Shown: piece by piece, positions 18,393-27,146 of the stretch
How positions within the stretch are numbered: the stretch's first letter is position 1
How the letters are laid out: each line of letters begins with the position of its first letter
Source: Sulfurimicrobium sp964384915
GTDB lineage: Bacteria; Pseudomonadota; Gammaproteobacteria; Burkholderiales; Sulfuricellaceae
Length of the DNA stretch: 64,000 nucleotides
Direction: 5' to 3'
NCBI GenBank assembly: GCA_964384915.1
Contig: CAYLMA010000001.1
Coordinates: 207,415 to 271,414, forward strand
Translations under genes and position numbers: made by a program
The notes under the pieces: generated by a model
What the model was told of the DNA's origin: nothing
Databases searched by the model: none
What the model saw: only the letters and a program-made list of their open reading frames with translations

Positions 18393-19991
18393 ATGTTTGA
18401 CTTCAAGGGGCTGATCAACGCCCTGCTGCGCAAAACCAGCGATGATCCCGTTGGCGACCTCAGATCCGCCACCATCTGGGTGCAGGAACTGCCTCGGAAC
18501 GACATCCACCAGGCACATCAGGAGATCGTCAAGGCCCTCGGCGGCCTCAACCGGAATTCCGACACCTCGCTCAAGGAACGGATACGGGTTCTGCTCTATC
18601 TCGATGAAAAATCCAGTTCCCTCCAGGAAACCCTGTGCCGCGAGTACCTTGCCGAGACCGATAATCCCGACAGCGCAGCACGTCAACGGCTCCCCACCAT
18701 TTTGCAGTTCTGGGAGGAAATGGGAGCGGGTTACGAACAATGTATCCGCACTTTTGCCAAAGCTCCCGGCAATGCAAAAATTCGCGAGCAACTCCCTTTG
18801 CTGACCGCCAAGGCCTTGCATTTTCATGCCATGCAGGCAAAGTGGAGCCACATGCGCTACCTGCCGGTCGAGTCACATGTTTGGCGCCGCCTGCACCGGC
18901 TTTACCTGTTCGCGGAACAGGAAAAAATAGAGCGCGTTCCGGTGCGGCTACGCCCTGACCAGGACGACACCAACTGCACCAGCGAGTATCTCCAGCCGAT
19001 GATGCTGCATCTGTCCAACCCCGCCAGCCTGCGCCCGGCACAGATCGAGAGCATCGACCTGTGGCTCGACAGTTGGGCGAAAAGCCTGGTAATCGAGTCC
19101 GGCTTCCGCCCCCACCGTCAGCTCTATGCCGTCAATCTGGGCGACACCAAGCCAGCCAGAAAACTGCGCCGCAACATGCTGGGGGAGAAATACCGCTACT
19201 GGGGCATCGAACTGATGCTGGTGGTTATCGCCAAAACCGTGGAACAGCTCAAGCAGGGAGAACTGCCCGCCCGTCTCAAACTGGGGGAGGATTGCCGCCT
19301 GCCAGCCTGCCTCGAACTGATCGAAGAGATTACCGAACGCTGGTCAGGACAAGCCACCACGCGCAAGCACACCAGGGTAGCGGCCGAAAAATCGCTGCTG
19401 GTGATGCAGGGCTTTGCCAATATATTGGCGCATCTGCGGGGCGGCAAGAAGAGCGGTGTCGCGGCAACTTTCAGCGTTGAAAACACAGACATGCATACCG
19501 CGCTGAAGCCAAGCGGAGAACCCGAACTGTTTGAACCCGGAGCGCAGCAATGGCAGGTTGAAAATGAATCGCTGAGCGGCTATGGCGTCACTTTTACGCG
19601 TAGCAACAAGGAAGCGTTGAAAATCGGCACGCTGGTGGGCCTCAAGGGAGCTATCGGCAAGAGCTTTGCCATCGGCATCGTGCGCCGCATCAGCAACGAA
19701 CCGCCGCACAAGGTCCACGCAGGCATCCAGACCCTGAGCCAGACAGCCATTGCAGTCGAACTTCATCCCCTGCCCGGCGAGCAGGGCACGCCACACCCCG
19801 CCATTTACCTGCCCGAACTGCCAAAACTTGGACTGGGGCGCAGCCTGCTGCTGTCCGCCTCTGTGTATGCTCCGGCACGGCTGGTTCAGCTCAAGGCACA
19901 AGGCAAGACTTATACCATTCGCCTGCATGCGGCGGTTGAACACGGCCCGGATTATGTCCAGGCGGGATTTGACGTGGTTTCCAAGGGCTAG
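18393..19991 (+). CDS. Conserved hypothetical protein with PilZ-like motifs
   Basis: 532 residues, soluble, no signal peptide. The N-terminal ~300 residues are mostly helical with no named domain I recognise. The C-terminal part carries RKHTR at 324-328 and NESLSG at 391-396, which fit the two c-di-GMP-binding motifs of PilZ domains (RxxxR and [D/N]xSxxG), though about 60 residues apart instead of the usual ~25-35. After that comes a beta-rich segment (VGLKGAIG ... IGIVRRISN) as expected of a PilZ barrel. A c-di-GMP-binding role is therefore plausible, not proved. GGGAG precedes the ATG; 12 bp separate it from the next gene. Confidence 0.65.
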   Translation: MFDFKGLINALLRKTSDDPVGDLRSATIWVQELPRNDIHQAHQEIVKALGGLNRNSDTSLKERIRVLLYLDEKSSSLQETLCREYLAETDNPDSAARQRLPTILQFWEEMGAGYEQCIRTFAKAPGNAKIREQLPLLTAKALHFHAMQAKWSHMRYLPVESHVWRRLHRLYLFAEQEKIERVPVRLRPDQDDTNCTSEYLQPMMLHLSNPASLRPAQIESIDLWLDSWAKSLVIESGFRPHRQLYAVNLGDTKPARKLRRNMLGEKYRYWGIELMLVVIAKTVEQLKQGELPARLKLGEDCRLPACLELIEEITERWSGQATTRKHTRVAAEKSLLVMQGFANILAHLRGGKKSGVAATFSVENTDMHTALKPSGEPELFEPGAQQWQVENESLSGYGVTFTRSNKEALKIGTLVGLKGAIGKSFAIGIVRRISNEPPHKVHAGIQTLSQTAIAVELHPLPGEQGTPHPAIYLPELPKLGLGRSLLLSASVYAPARLVQLKAQGKTYTIRLHAAVEHGPDYVQAGFDVVSKG

Positions 19992-20003
19992 GAAAACACT
20001 CAT

Positions 20004-20669
20004 ATGGATGCGTTAGAAATCACCACCGGCACAAACCCATCCAGGGCCGTCATCTGGCTGCACGGACTGGGCGCCGATGGTCACGATTTCGCCCCCATCG
20101 TTCCCGAGCTTGGCCTGCCACCCCAACTGGCAGTGCGCTTCATCTTCCCGCACGCCCCGCTACTGCCGGTCACGATCAATAACGGCTACATCATGCCCGC
20201 CTGGTACGACGTCTTCAGCCAGGACCTGCGCCAGACTGAGGACGAAGCCGGCATCCGCGCCTCACAGCAGAGAGTGGAGGCGCTGATCCAAAGGGAAGAA
20301 GCGCGCGGCATTCCTGCCTCACGCATCGTGCTGGCTGGCTTCTCCCAGGGCGGTGCCATCGCGCTTCACACCGGCTTGCGCCATACCCCCACCCTGGCGG
20401 GCGTGCTGGCGCTCTCCACCTATCTGCCCCTGCCTCAAACGCTGGGCACCGAAGCCAGTCCGGCCAATGCCGGAGTGCCGATCTTCATGGCACATGGCAC
20501 GTCGGACAGCGTCATCCCCGTTGGACAAGGCATCGCCTCGCGCGTTTGGCTGGAAGAGCATGGCTACGCAGTCGAGTGGCGAGAGTATCCGATGGCCCAC
20601 TCCGTATGCCCGGAAGAAATTTCGGATATCGGCCAGTGGCTGGCTCAGGTGCTAACTGCCGAGCCGTAA
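20004..20669 (+). CDS. Carboxylesterase / lysophospholipase-like hydrolase
   Basis: 221-residue alpha/beta hydrolase of the phospholipase/carboxylesterase family. WLHGLGADG near the N-terminus, the nucleophile elbow GFSQGG (~112-117), then D and H within GTSDSVIP and MAHSVCPEE form the expected catalytic triad. Substrate is probably a short-chain ester or lysophospholipid. It lies just after the PilZ-like gene and may be co-transcribed with it. Confidence 0.9.
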   Translation: MDALEITTGTNPSRAVIWLHGLGADGHDFAPIVPELGLPPQLAVRFIFPHAPLLPVTINNGYIMPAWYDVFSQDLRQTEDEAGIRASQQRVEALIQREEARGIPASRIVLAGFSQGGAIALHTGLRHTPTLAGVLALSTYLPLPQTLGTEASPANAGVPIFMAHGTSDSVIPVGQGIASRVWLEEHGYAVEWREYPMAHSVCPEEISDIGQWLAQVLTAEP

Positions 20670-20683
20670 AGAAAAAAGGCGCC

Positions 20684-21766
20684 TCACAGTCCCTGCAGCA
20701 ATTCCCGCACCGCCGCCAGCACCCTCCCGACCGGAATCGCTTCCAGACATTCGCTGCGCTTGCCGCCACCACAGCCATCATTGCCGCACGGGCGGCAAAT
20801 ATGCTCCGAAGTCAGGATGCGATGCGGCACGCGCCACGGACCCCATTCCAGATCGCCGCTGGGCCCGAACAGGACGGCCACCGGCGTTTGCATTGCCGCT
20901 GCGATATGCATGGGCGCCGAATCAACGCCGACAAACACTTTAGCCATGGCCGTCAGCGCCGCCAGTTGTTTCAGGCTCAGTTGCCCTGAAAGATCCACTA
21001 CCGGCCGTTCAAGCGGCGCCAACATCTCCCGTACCAGCGCTTGCTCAGCCGCATCCGGCGCCGCCGTGACCACAATCCGCAGGCCTTGGGCTTGCAAGGA
21101 GCGCATCAACTCCGTCATGTGGCCGCTTGGCCAGCACTTGAACATCCAGCGCGAAGCCGGATGGATATGAATAAAATCCTTGCCCGCAAGGCCATGCTGC
21201 TCCAGTCTATGCCGCACATCCTCTCGCGCCGCCTCGCCCGGATCAAGCGTCAGCATGCGCTCACTTTCAGCCGGATAAATGCCAATCCTGCGCAAGGCAT
21301 CGAGTTGCGTCTCGACCGTGTGGCGGAACGTTCCGCCTGGAACGGGATAGAAATGGGTAAAGCTGTTGCGCCAGAAACGGCCACGCCCGCGCACATTCCG
21401 CGTCACGGCATGCGGCGCGTCCAGCAAGCGGGCTAGCCAGGCGCCACGATTATGCTCCGTGAGATGGATGACCAGGTCGTACTGCCTGGCCCGCAGGCGC
21501 GAGAGCAGACGCCACTCCTCGCCCATCTGCCCGAGGGGCCCAAGTTTTTTCCAGTTCCGGTCTATGGTATGCACTTCCGAGATGGCCGGATGAAGCGTCA
21601 GCATCTCCGCCGTATCCAGGTAAACCAGGGCATCCACCTCAAGCTGAGGGGCGTGGTTTTTCAATACCGTGAACACCGGAGAGGCCAAAAGCACGTCGCC
21701 GTGGTGGCGCAGCTTGATGACCAGGACGCGGCGCAGTGGATTCAGATCGATTGCATCTTTAAGCAT
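20684..21766 (-). CDS. waaQ: Lipopolysaccharide heptosyltransferase (glycosyltransferase 9)
   Basis: 360 residues with the GT9 fold: RRVLVIKLRHHGDVLLASPVF at the N-terminus, an IHPASRWMFKCWP motif for nucleotide-sugar binding, and the closing GVDSAPMHIAAAMQTPVAVLFGPSG block. RfaQ-type enzymes add the third heptose to the LPS inner core. The start at 21766 (MLKDAIDL) is preferred over an upstream ATG. The C-terminus has the cysteine cluster CRPCGNDGCGGGKRSEC common in this subfamily. Downstream of the TonB-receptor terminator on the same strand. Confidence 0.88.
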   Translation of the reverse strand: MLKDAIDLNPLRRVLVIKLRHHGDVLLASPVFTVLKNHAPQLEVDALVYLDTAEMLTLHPAISEVHTIDRNWKKLGPLGQMGEEWRLLSRLRARQYDLVIHLTEHNRGAWLARLLDAPHAVTRNVRGRGRFWRNSFTHFYPVPGGTFRHTVETQLDALRRIGIYPAESERMLTLDPGEAAREDVRHRLEQHGLAGKDFIHIHPASRWMFKCWPSGHMTELMRSLQAQGLRIVVTAAPDAAEQALVREMLAPLERPVVDLSGQLSLKQLAALTAMAKVFVGVDSAPMHIAAAMQTPVAVLFGPSGDLEWGPWRVPHRILTSEHICRPCGNDGCGGGKRSECLEAIPVGRVLAAVRELLQGL

Positions 21767-21797
21767 GCCCGCACGATAGCAAAGTTTGGTGTAAAAG

Positions 21798-21830
21798 AAA
21801 AAGGCGGACCGCAATGCAGTCCGCCTTTTT
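21798..21830 (-). terminator. Intrinsic terminator after the TonB-receptor gene
   Basis: Stem AAAAAGGCGGAC / GTCCGCCTTTTT (12 bp) with a 9-nt loop; the T-run reads correctly on both strands. It ends the receptor transcript and precedes waaQ. Confidence 0.9.
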
Positions 21831-21844
21831 GCGCTGCCAGCTCC

Positions 21845-23851
21845 TTACTTGAACGTATAGCCGACGCTAACCGCCAGGTTGCGCTCCGCCATGGGGTAGG
21901 CCGTGTAGCGGCCCGGAGTCCATGTGCTCCGCGTGCCATAGGTGAAGTATTTTTCGTTCAGCAGGTTGTTGATGCCTGCCGCCAGCGTCCAGTCACCCTC
22001 CTTGTGCACCAGCTTCAGGTCGACGACAGTATAGTCCGGCATCTTCTGGTTGAAGCTGTTGGTCTGGTCGTTGTCGAAATACTGCTCTCCGGTGTAGCTG
22101 ACCGTTCCATTCAGGCGTGTTTTCTCCGATAGAAACCAGGAAGCGCCCATGGTCGCGCGGTGCCTTGGCACATTGGGGATGTTTTTCCCGGAAAGGTCGG
22201 TGCCGCCATAAACGCCTTCGCGGAACTTGGCATCCGTGTAGGTGTAATTTGCAAACAACCCGACGCTACGGGAAATGGCCATCTTTCCATCAAGCTCCAT
22301 GCCCTGCCGGCGGGTCGGCGAGAGATTCATGTTTTCGAAAGTCAGGACGTTGAAGTGAATCTCGTTATTGATATCCATTTGGTACAGCGCGCCGCGCAGG
22401 CTGAAGCCATCCCCCTGGTGCTCGACGCCGATTTCGCGGTCATGCGATGTCTGGGGTTCCAGCATGTTCACCGTGTAAGTGAAGCTGTTATAGACGTCAT
22501 TGACGGTGGCGACGCGGAAGCTGCGCCCAAGCTTGCCGAACAGGCTGGTCTGATGGTCGAGCTTGTGCCGCAGGCCGAGCTCGAAGGCGCGCGGACTGCG
22601 ATCCTGGGATAGGTCGTTGGCGGGATTGGCCAGGTCCTTGACGTGATACTGAATGGACTGGATACGCCCGCCGAGCAGCAGGCTGGTCGCATCGCTCAGT
22701 CGGGCGCTGTCCTGGGCATAGAAAGCAAGGCTGCGCTGGGTACCGGAGGGATGATTGGCGGGCGAGGCAATGCCGGCAGGACTGGCGGTGCCGCGTGAAT
22801 CATAGTCCCAGTGCATCACATCCAGCCCTGTGACCAGGCTATGCGGCAGGCCAAAAGCATTCCCAATGATTTTCAGACGCGGCGTCACGGACAATAGATC
22901 GAGGTCGGTTTCCAGGTATCTGTCCCAAGCCGAGCTTGGGTAGGTTGGATTGTATATAGCCTCGGTTTTGCTGCGGTAGGCGATTTCGCCGGCGAATTCG
23001 CCAAAGGCCAGGGAGCGGTTGAGGCCCAGCCCGATGTGGTGGCCGTCACGGGTGGCATAATCATTGGGCGTCGCCGCCCCGCGCGGGTCTGTTTCCAGTT
23101 GGTTGACGCCGATGGTCGGGTCGACCAGGCGGCTGCCGGGCAGACGCAGATCCTGGCTGTCAGCGCCGAACTTGAGGCTGAAATCATTGCTGCCGGCGGC
23201 AAAGCGCAAATCCCCCTCGATGTTCTTCTGCACATTGTGGTTGTTGCGGCGGTAGCCATCCGATTCGTAGTGGTTCGCGGCAAGCCTCAGGGCGGCGGAC
23301 TCCCCCCCAATATTGAGCAGGCCTTCCAGGCTCCGGGTATCGTAGCTGGCCGCGCTCGCCTTGATTTCACCGGCAACGCCCTTGCGCGGCGCGCGGGTAA
23401 TGATGTTGATGGTGCCGCCGCTGGCGCCGTCGCCATACAATACTGCGCCACTGTTGCGCATGATCTCGATGCGCTCGATAGCGCCAACCGGAATGGACGA
23501 CCATTTCACCGTGCTTTGGTCGATGTCGTTGAGGCGCTGCCCGTCGAGCAGCACCAGGGTATTCTGGTTGCCGGTCATGCCGAAGCCGCGCATATCGATC
23601 GACCAATCCGGCGTGCCGGTCATGTTGCGGCCGGAAATGCCGGCCTGCTCCATCAGCAGTTCGGGCAGGGAGCGCGCCGGGCTGCGGGCAATATCCTCGC
23701 GCGTGATCACGGTGACATTGAGCGGGGAAGTGTTTGGCTTGGACGGGAAGCGCGTCGCCGTCACCACGATTTCACCACCATCGAATACCGGAATTTCCTC
23801 GCCGAAGGCGGGAAAAGAAAGGGCCAAAAGGCCGGGAAGCAGGCGTTTCAT
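21845..23851 (-). CDS. btuB: TonB-dependent outer-membrane receptor, vitamin B12 (BtuB-like)
   Basis: 668 residues: signal peptide (MKRLLPGLLALSFPAFGEE), TonB box EIVVTA near 27-32, plug domain (DIARSPARSLPELLMEQAGI ... RGFGMTGNQNTLVLLDGQRLND) and a 22-strand barrel ending in VSVGYTFK with the terminal Phe-Lys. AAGGAG precedes the ATG by 6-7 bases. The cobalamin riboswitch upstream makes a corrinoid substrate likely, so BtuB is the best reading, although no btuCDF genes lie nearby. Confidence 0.88.
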   Translation of the reverse strand: MKRLLPGLLALSFPAFGEEIPVFDGGEIVVTATRFPSKPNTSPLNVTVITREDIARSPARSLPELLMEQAGISGRNMTGTPDWSIDMRGFGMTGNQNTLVLLDGQRLNDIDQSTVKWSSIPVGAIERIEIMRNSGAVLYGDGASGGTINIITRAPRKGVAGEIKASAASYDTRSLEGLLNIGGESAALRLAANHYESDGYRRNNHNVQKNIEGDLRFAAGSNDFSLKFGADSQDLRLPGSRLVDPTIGVNQLETDPRGAATPNDYATRDGHHIGLGLNRSLAFGEFAGEIAYRSKTEAIYNPTYPSSAWDRYLETDLDLLSVTPRLKIIGNAFGLPHSLVTGLDVMHWDYDSRGTASPAGIASPANHPSGTQRSLAFYAQDSARLSDATSLLLGGRIQSIQYHVKDLANPANDLSQDRSPRAFELGLRHKLDHQTSLFGKLGRSFRVATVNDVYNSFTYTVNMLEPQTSHDREIGVEHQGDGFSLRGALYQMDINNEIHFNVLTFENMNLSPTRRQGMELDGKMAISRSVGLFANYTYTDAKFREGVYGGTDLSGKNIPNVPRHRATMGASWFLSEKTRLNGTVSYTGEQYFDNDQTNSFNQKMPDYTVVDLKLVHKEGDWTLAAGINNLLNEKYFTYGTRSTWTPGRYTAYPMAERNLAVSVGYTFK

Positions 23852-23894
23852 ATCGATCTCCTTGATGCGCATGCCATCCCGCAAGCGCCGAGGT

Positions 23895-24112
23895 TGGGAA
23901 AATTCGAAGGCCGGTCTCCGGGCTTGTGAGCATTAACTTGCCGCCTTCCCATGACCTTGCCTGTTTTAAGCAGGCACTGAATCACAGTGGCATTGTGGCA
24001 AGTTCGCGCTCACTTACCGTTGCGGGGGCAGCACAGGCTTGTGCTCAATGATGGGAGCAGACCTGTTTCCCGTTTCACTCCGCTGCCGGATGGCAGACGA
24101 AGCACCTTCAAA
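23895..24112 (-). promoter_or_regulatory. Cobalamin (adenosylcobalamin) riboswitch
   Basis: Read on the minus strand, the leader shows the full consensus: GGTGCTTCG near the 5' end, GAAACGGGAAACAGG, the B12-box core GCTGCCCCCGCAACGG, GCCACTG, TGGGAAGGC and AGCCCGGAGACCGGCC. It ends about 45 bp before the btuB-like start codon, so vitamin B12 should shut down the receptor. Confidence 0.93.
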
Positions 24113-24231
24113 CAGGCGCGCATTCTACAGGATGTTCTGAAAGGCAAGAAATCCCCAGCCAAATGACGTGGCAAAACACTTTTAAAACGCAGCGTTAGCA
24201 GTTGACCTAGCTGGATTTTTCAAATTATAGT

Positions 24232-24438
24232 GTGCGCATGCAAGCGGAAATAAAATTACTGGAAGAGAAAGTCGCGCAGATCGCACAGATGTGCCAGCAA
24301 TTGCGCTCCGAAAATATTCAGTTGCGCCAGCAGCTGGCCACCGCCCAAAACCAGAGCAAACTTCTGGGCGACAAGATCATGGGGGCGCAAACGCGCCTTG
24401 AAGCACTGATGGAGCAAATTCCGGAGTCCGCCGAATGA
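24232..24438 (+). CDS. ZapB-like coiled-coil cell-division protein
   Basis: 66-68 residues starting at the GTG 24232 or ATG 24238; essentially one coiled coil (EIKLLEEKVAQIAQMCQQLR ... LEALMEQ). Proteins of this kind directly precede zapA and resemble ZapB, which links Z-ring components. The stop overlaps the zapA start by four bases. No clear ribosome-binding site is seen. Confidence 0.8.
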   Translation: MRMQAEIKLLEEKVAQIAQMCQQLRSENIQLRQQLATAQNQSKLLGDKIMGAQTRLEALMEQIPESAE

Positions 24439-24743
24439 GTGAAATCAAGGGCCTGGACGTCGCCATCATGGGACGGGAATTTCGCGTTGCCTGCCCCGAG
24501 GACGAACAGGAAGCACTGCTCCAATCCGTTGACTACCTTGACCGGAAAATGCGCGAGATCCGCGACAGCGGCAAAGTCATCGGCGTTGAACGCATTGCCA
24601 TCATGGCCGCTTTGAACATCACGCATGAACTGCTGAATACGCGCATCGCAGGTTCTTTTGACATCGGTGAGTTCAAGAGTAGAATAAATGCCATGCAGGC
24701 TCAAATAGAGCAGGCAATGACGGAGCAGGACGAACTGTTTTAG
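24435..24743 (+). CDS. zapA: Cell-division protein ZapA
   Basis: 102 residues with the ZapA domain (GLDVAIMGREFRVACPEDEQEALLQSVDYLDRKM) followed by a C-terminal coiled coil. ZapA bundles FtsZ filaments. The order zapB-zapA-6S RNA-5-FCL is conserved in beta- and gammaproteobacteria, which supports all four calls. Confidence 0.95.
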   Translation: MSEIKGLDVAIMGREFRVACPEDEQEALLQSVDYLDRKMREIRDSGKVIGVERIAIMAALNITHELLNTRIAGSFDIGEFKSRINAMQAQIEQAMTEQDELF

Positions 24744-24745
24744 CA

Positions 24746-24775
24746 GGTTGCGAGTGGAACGAGTTTTTCGCAACC
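24746..24775 (+). repeat. Hairpin after zapA
   Basis: GGTTGCGA (24746-24753) pairs with TCGCAACC (24768-24775) across a 14-nt loop. No T-run follows, so processing or attenuation before the 6S RNA is more likely than simple termination. Confidence 0.45.
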
Positions 24776-24785
24776 AGCTTGCCGA

Positions 24786-24966
24786 GTTGTCCCCTGCGGT
24801 GTTCGTCTAGGCTAAATATTCTTTGAACCAATATATAAAGTTTGGTTGTAGCCTTTAAGAGTGCTGTTGTGCGCGTCCCTCTGCGGATGTGCCTGAAGCA
24901 CTCGGGCCGCGACCCTCTTGGACCTCAGGTTCAAGATGATAGCCTGACGGCATGCGCGGGGGGCAC
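24786..24966 (+). ncRNA. ssrS: 6S RNA
   Basis: Located between zapA and the 5-FCL gene, the standard position. The closing stem pairs TTGTCCCCTGCG with the CGCGGGGGG end; internal pieces include TTTGAACC ... GGTTCAAG and the central bubble region typical of 6S. It binds sigma-70 RNA polymerase in stationary phase. The ends are approximate. Confidence 0.88.
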
Positions 24967-25004
24967 TTACCCCCTAACCTGTTGTCGTTTTTCCTTCGAA
25001 CACC

Positions 25005-25607
25005 TTGAATAAATCCCAACTGCGGCGCCATTTGCGCCAATTGCGCAGCCAGCTTTCGCTGCACCAGCGGCGTGCAGCGGCCAATGGCCTGTTGCGGGTA
25101 GCCATGCGCGAGCGCTTGCTGCTGCGCTTTAGCCGCATCGGTTTTTACCTGCCCTTCGAGGGCGAGATGGATCTGCTGCCCCTGCTCAACCAGGCCTTGC
25201 ATCTGGGGAAATCCTGCTATTTGCCCGTGGTGCCGCTGCGCTTCCAGAAACATCTCCACTTCACCCGCCTCACCAGCCGCCCCAACTGGTACCTCAACCG
25301 CTTCGGCATACACGAGCACTGGTCGCCCCGGCCGGTGCGCGCCAGCCAGCTCGACCTGTTGTTCATGCCGCTGGTGGGGTTTGACGAAGAGGGATTCCGG
25401 CTCGGGATGGGCGGCGGATTCTACGACACCAGCCTGGCCTTTCTCGGGCGGCGCAAAACATGGCGCAAACCCTATCTGGTCGGCATCGGCTACGAATGCC
25501 AGAAAGTAAAAGAAGTCCCGCGCGACCCCTGGGACATGCCCCTCGATGCCGCGCTCACCGAGCGCCGGCTCTACCGCTTCGCGCGCAGCGCACACTCCCC
25601 AACTTGA
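25005..25607 (+). CDS. fau: 5-formyltetrahydrofolate cyclo-ligase
   Basis: 200-residue 5-FCL, which converts 5-formyl-THF to methenyl-THF using ATP. The N-terminal R..LR segment, the YLPFEGEMDL stretch and the signature GMGGGFYDTSLAF near residues 140-152 match the family. It starts with TTG at 25005, an unusual start without a strong ribosome-binding site. It lies directly downstream of 6S RNA, as in E. coli ssrS-ygfA. Confidence 0.93.
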   Translation: MNKSQLRRHLRQLRSQLSLHQRRAAANGLLRVAMRERLLLRFSRIGFYLPFEGEMDLLPLLNQALHLGKSCYLPVVPLRFQKHLHFTRLTSRPNWYLNRFGIHEHWSPRPVRASQLDLLFMPLVGFDEEGFRLGMGGGFYDTSLAFLGRRKTWRKPYLVGIGYECQKVKEVPRDPWDMPLDAALTERRLYRFARSAHSPT

Positions 25608-25623
25608 ACTTCAGGAAAGAAAC

Positions 25624-26079
25624 ATGCGTTACTGGCTGATGAAATCCGAACCCTCCGATGTCAGCATCGACGACCTTGCCGCCCTGCCCAACCAGAGCGT
25701 GGCATGGTATGGCGTGCGCAACTACCAGGCGCGCAATTTCATGCGCGACCAGATGAGGGTCGGCGACCAGGTGTTCTTCTACCACTCGAACTGCGACGAG
25801 CCGGGCATCGCCGGGCTGGCAACGGTCAGCAAGCTGGCCTACCCGGATCAGACCCAGTTCGACCCGAAGAACAAGTATTTCGACCCCAAGGCGACGCCGG
25901 AAAACCCGCGCTGGATGAACGTGGATGTGAAGCTGGTGAAAAAGATGCGGCTGGTGAGTCTCAAGGAACTGCGCAGCCACCCCGAACTGGAGCATATGCG
26001 CATTTTGCAGAAGGGCAACCGGCTGTCGATCACGCCGGTCGATCCCAGGGAGTGGGAATTTATCCTGGGGCTTCTATAA
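25624..26079 (+). CDS. EVE-domain protein
   Basis: 151-residue EVE (PUA-like) domain protein beginning MRYWLMKSEPSDVSIDDL, with YGVRNYQARNF and the DQVFFYHSN core; the fold binds modified bases or RNA. AGGAAAG precedes the ATG. It sits immediately after the 5-FCL gene, a conserved arrangement in betaproteobacteria. Function unknown beyond the domain. Confidence 0.9.
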   Translation: MRYWLMKSEPSDVSIDDLAALPNQSVAWYGVRNYQARNFMRDQMRVGDQVFFYHSNCDEPGIAGLATVSKLAYPDQTQFDPKNKYFDPKATPENPRWMNVDVKLVKKMRLVSLKELRSHPELEHMRILQKGNRLSITPVDPREWEFILGLL

Positions 26080-26085
26080 GGCCGC

Positions 26086-27051
26086 CTATTCGAACAGGGC
26101 TGAGACGAACTCCTGCGCCACGAACGGGCGCAAATCGTCGAGCTGCTCGCCCACGCCGATAAAGCGGATCGGAATCGGCCGGGTGCGGGAGATGGCCGCG
26201 ATGATGCCGCCCTTGGCCGTGCCGTCGAGCTTGGTCAGCACCAGGCCCGTCACCTGCAATGCGTCGTCGAAGGCCTTGACCTGCGCCAGGCCGTTCTGGC
26301 CGGTATTGGCATCGAGCACCAGCAGCACTTCGTGCGGGCCGCTGGGCTCGGCCTTGGCGATGACACGCTTGACCTTCTTGATCTCTTCCATCAGGTGCAA
26401 CTGCGTCGGCAGCCGGCCGGCGGTATCCGCCAGCACCACATCGATGCCGCGCGCCTTGGCAGCCTGGATGGCGTCGTAAATCACGGCGGCCGAGTCCCCG
26501 CTCTCCTGGGTGATTACGGTGACATTGTTGCGCTCGCCCCAGATCATCAACTGCTCCCGGGCCGCCGCGCGGAAGGTGTCTCCCGCTGCCAGCAGCACCG
26601 ATTTCCCCTGGGATTGGTAATATTTGGCCAGCTTGCCGATGGTGGTGGTTTTCCCCGCGCCATTTACCCCTGCCAGCATGATAATGAAGGGGCGCCGGCC
26701 TTCGACTTCCAGCGGCGCTTCCAGCGGCCGCAACAATGCCAGCAAGGACTGCTGCAGCGCGTCTTTCAACTGCCCTGCCTCGACCAGCCCATCACGCTTG
26801 ACGCGAACGCGAAGATCATCAAGCAGGTGCTGGGTGGCGGCCACACCCACGTCCGAGGTCAGAAGAATGGTTTCCAGCTCTTCATACAGCTCATCGTCAA
26901 TTCTGGCGCCGCTGCCGAAAAGATTCGCCACCTTGCGCCCGAACTGTTCGCGGGTACGCGTCAGGCCTTGTTTCAAGCGCGCAGCCCAGCCCTCCGGCTT
27001 GCTCTCCGCCTCAGCCACAGGCGCTTCGGACTTCTTGAAGAAACTAAACAT
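26086..27051 (-). CDS. ftsY: Signal recognition particle receptor
   Basis: 321-residue FtsY with an NG GTPase: G1 GVNGAGKTTTIGK near 128-140, DTAGR, and TKLDGTAKGG, then a GVGEQLDDLRPF ending. The N-terminal acidic A domain is short and acidic, as in many betaproteobacteria. FtsY docks SRP-ribosome complexes at the membrane. It is divergent from the paired M16 peptidase genes, with 95 bp between the starts. Confidence 0.95.
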   Translation of the reverse strand: MFSFFKKSEAPVAEAESKPEGWAARLKQGLTRTREQFGRKVANLFGSGARIDDELYEELETILLTSDVGVAATQHLLDDLRVRVKRDGLVEAGQLKDALQQSLLALLRPLEAPLEVEGRRPFIIMLAGVNGAGKTTTIGKLAKYYQSQGKSVLLAAGDTFRAAAREQLMIWGERNNVTVITQESGDSAAVIYDAIQAAKARGIDVVLADTAGRLPTQLHLMEEIKKVKRVIAKAEPSGPHEVLLVLDANTGQNGLAQVKAFDDALQVTGLVLTKLDGTAKGGIIAAISRTRPIPIRFIGVGEQLDDLRPFVAQEFVSALFE

Positions 27052-27146
27052 GGTGGTTTCGTGTCAGTGAGTATTGCAGTGAATGGGGATAGCTTATAAT
27101 CCCTACCATTTTATCCTGAATAAATACCAAAAAGTAGGAGGTTTAT

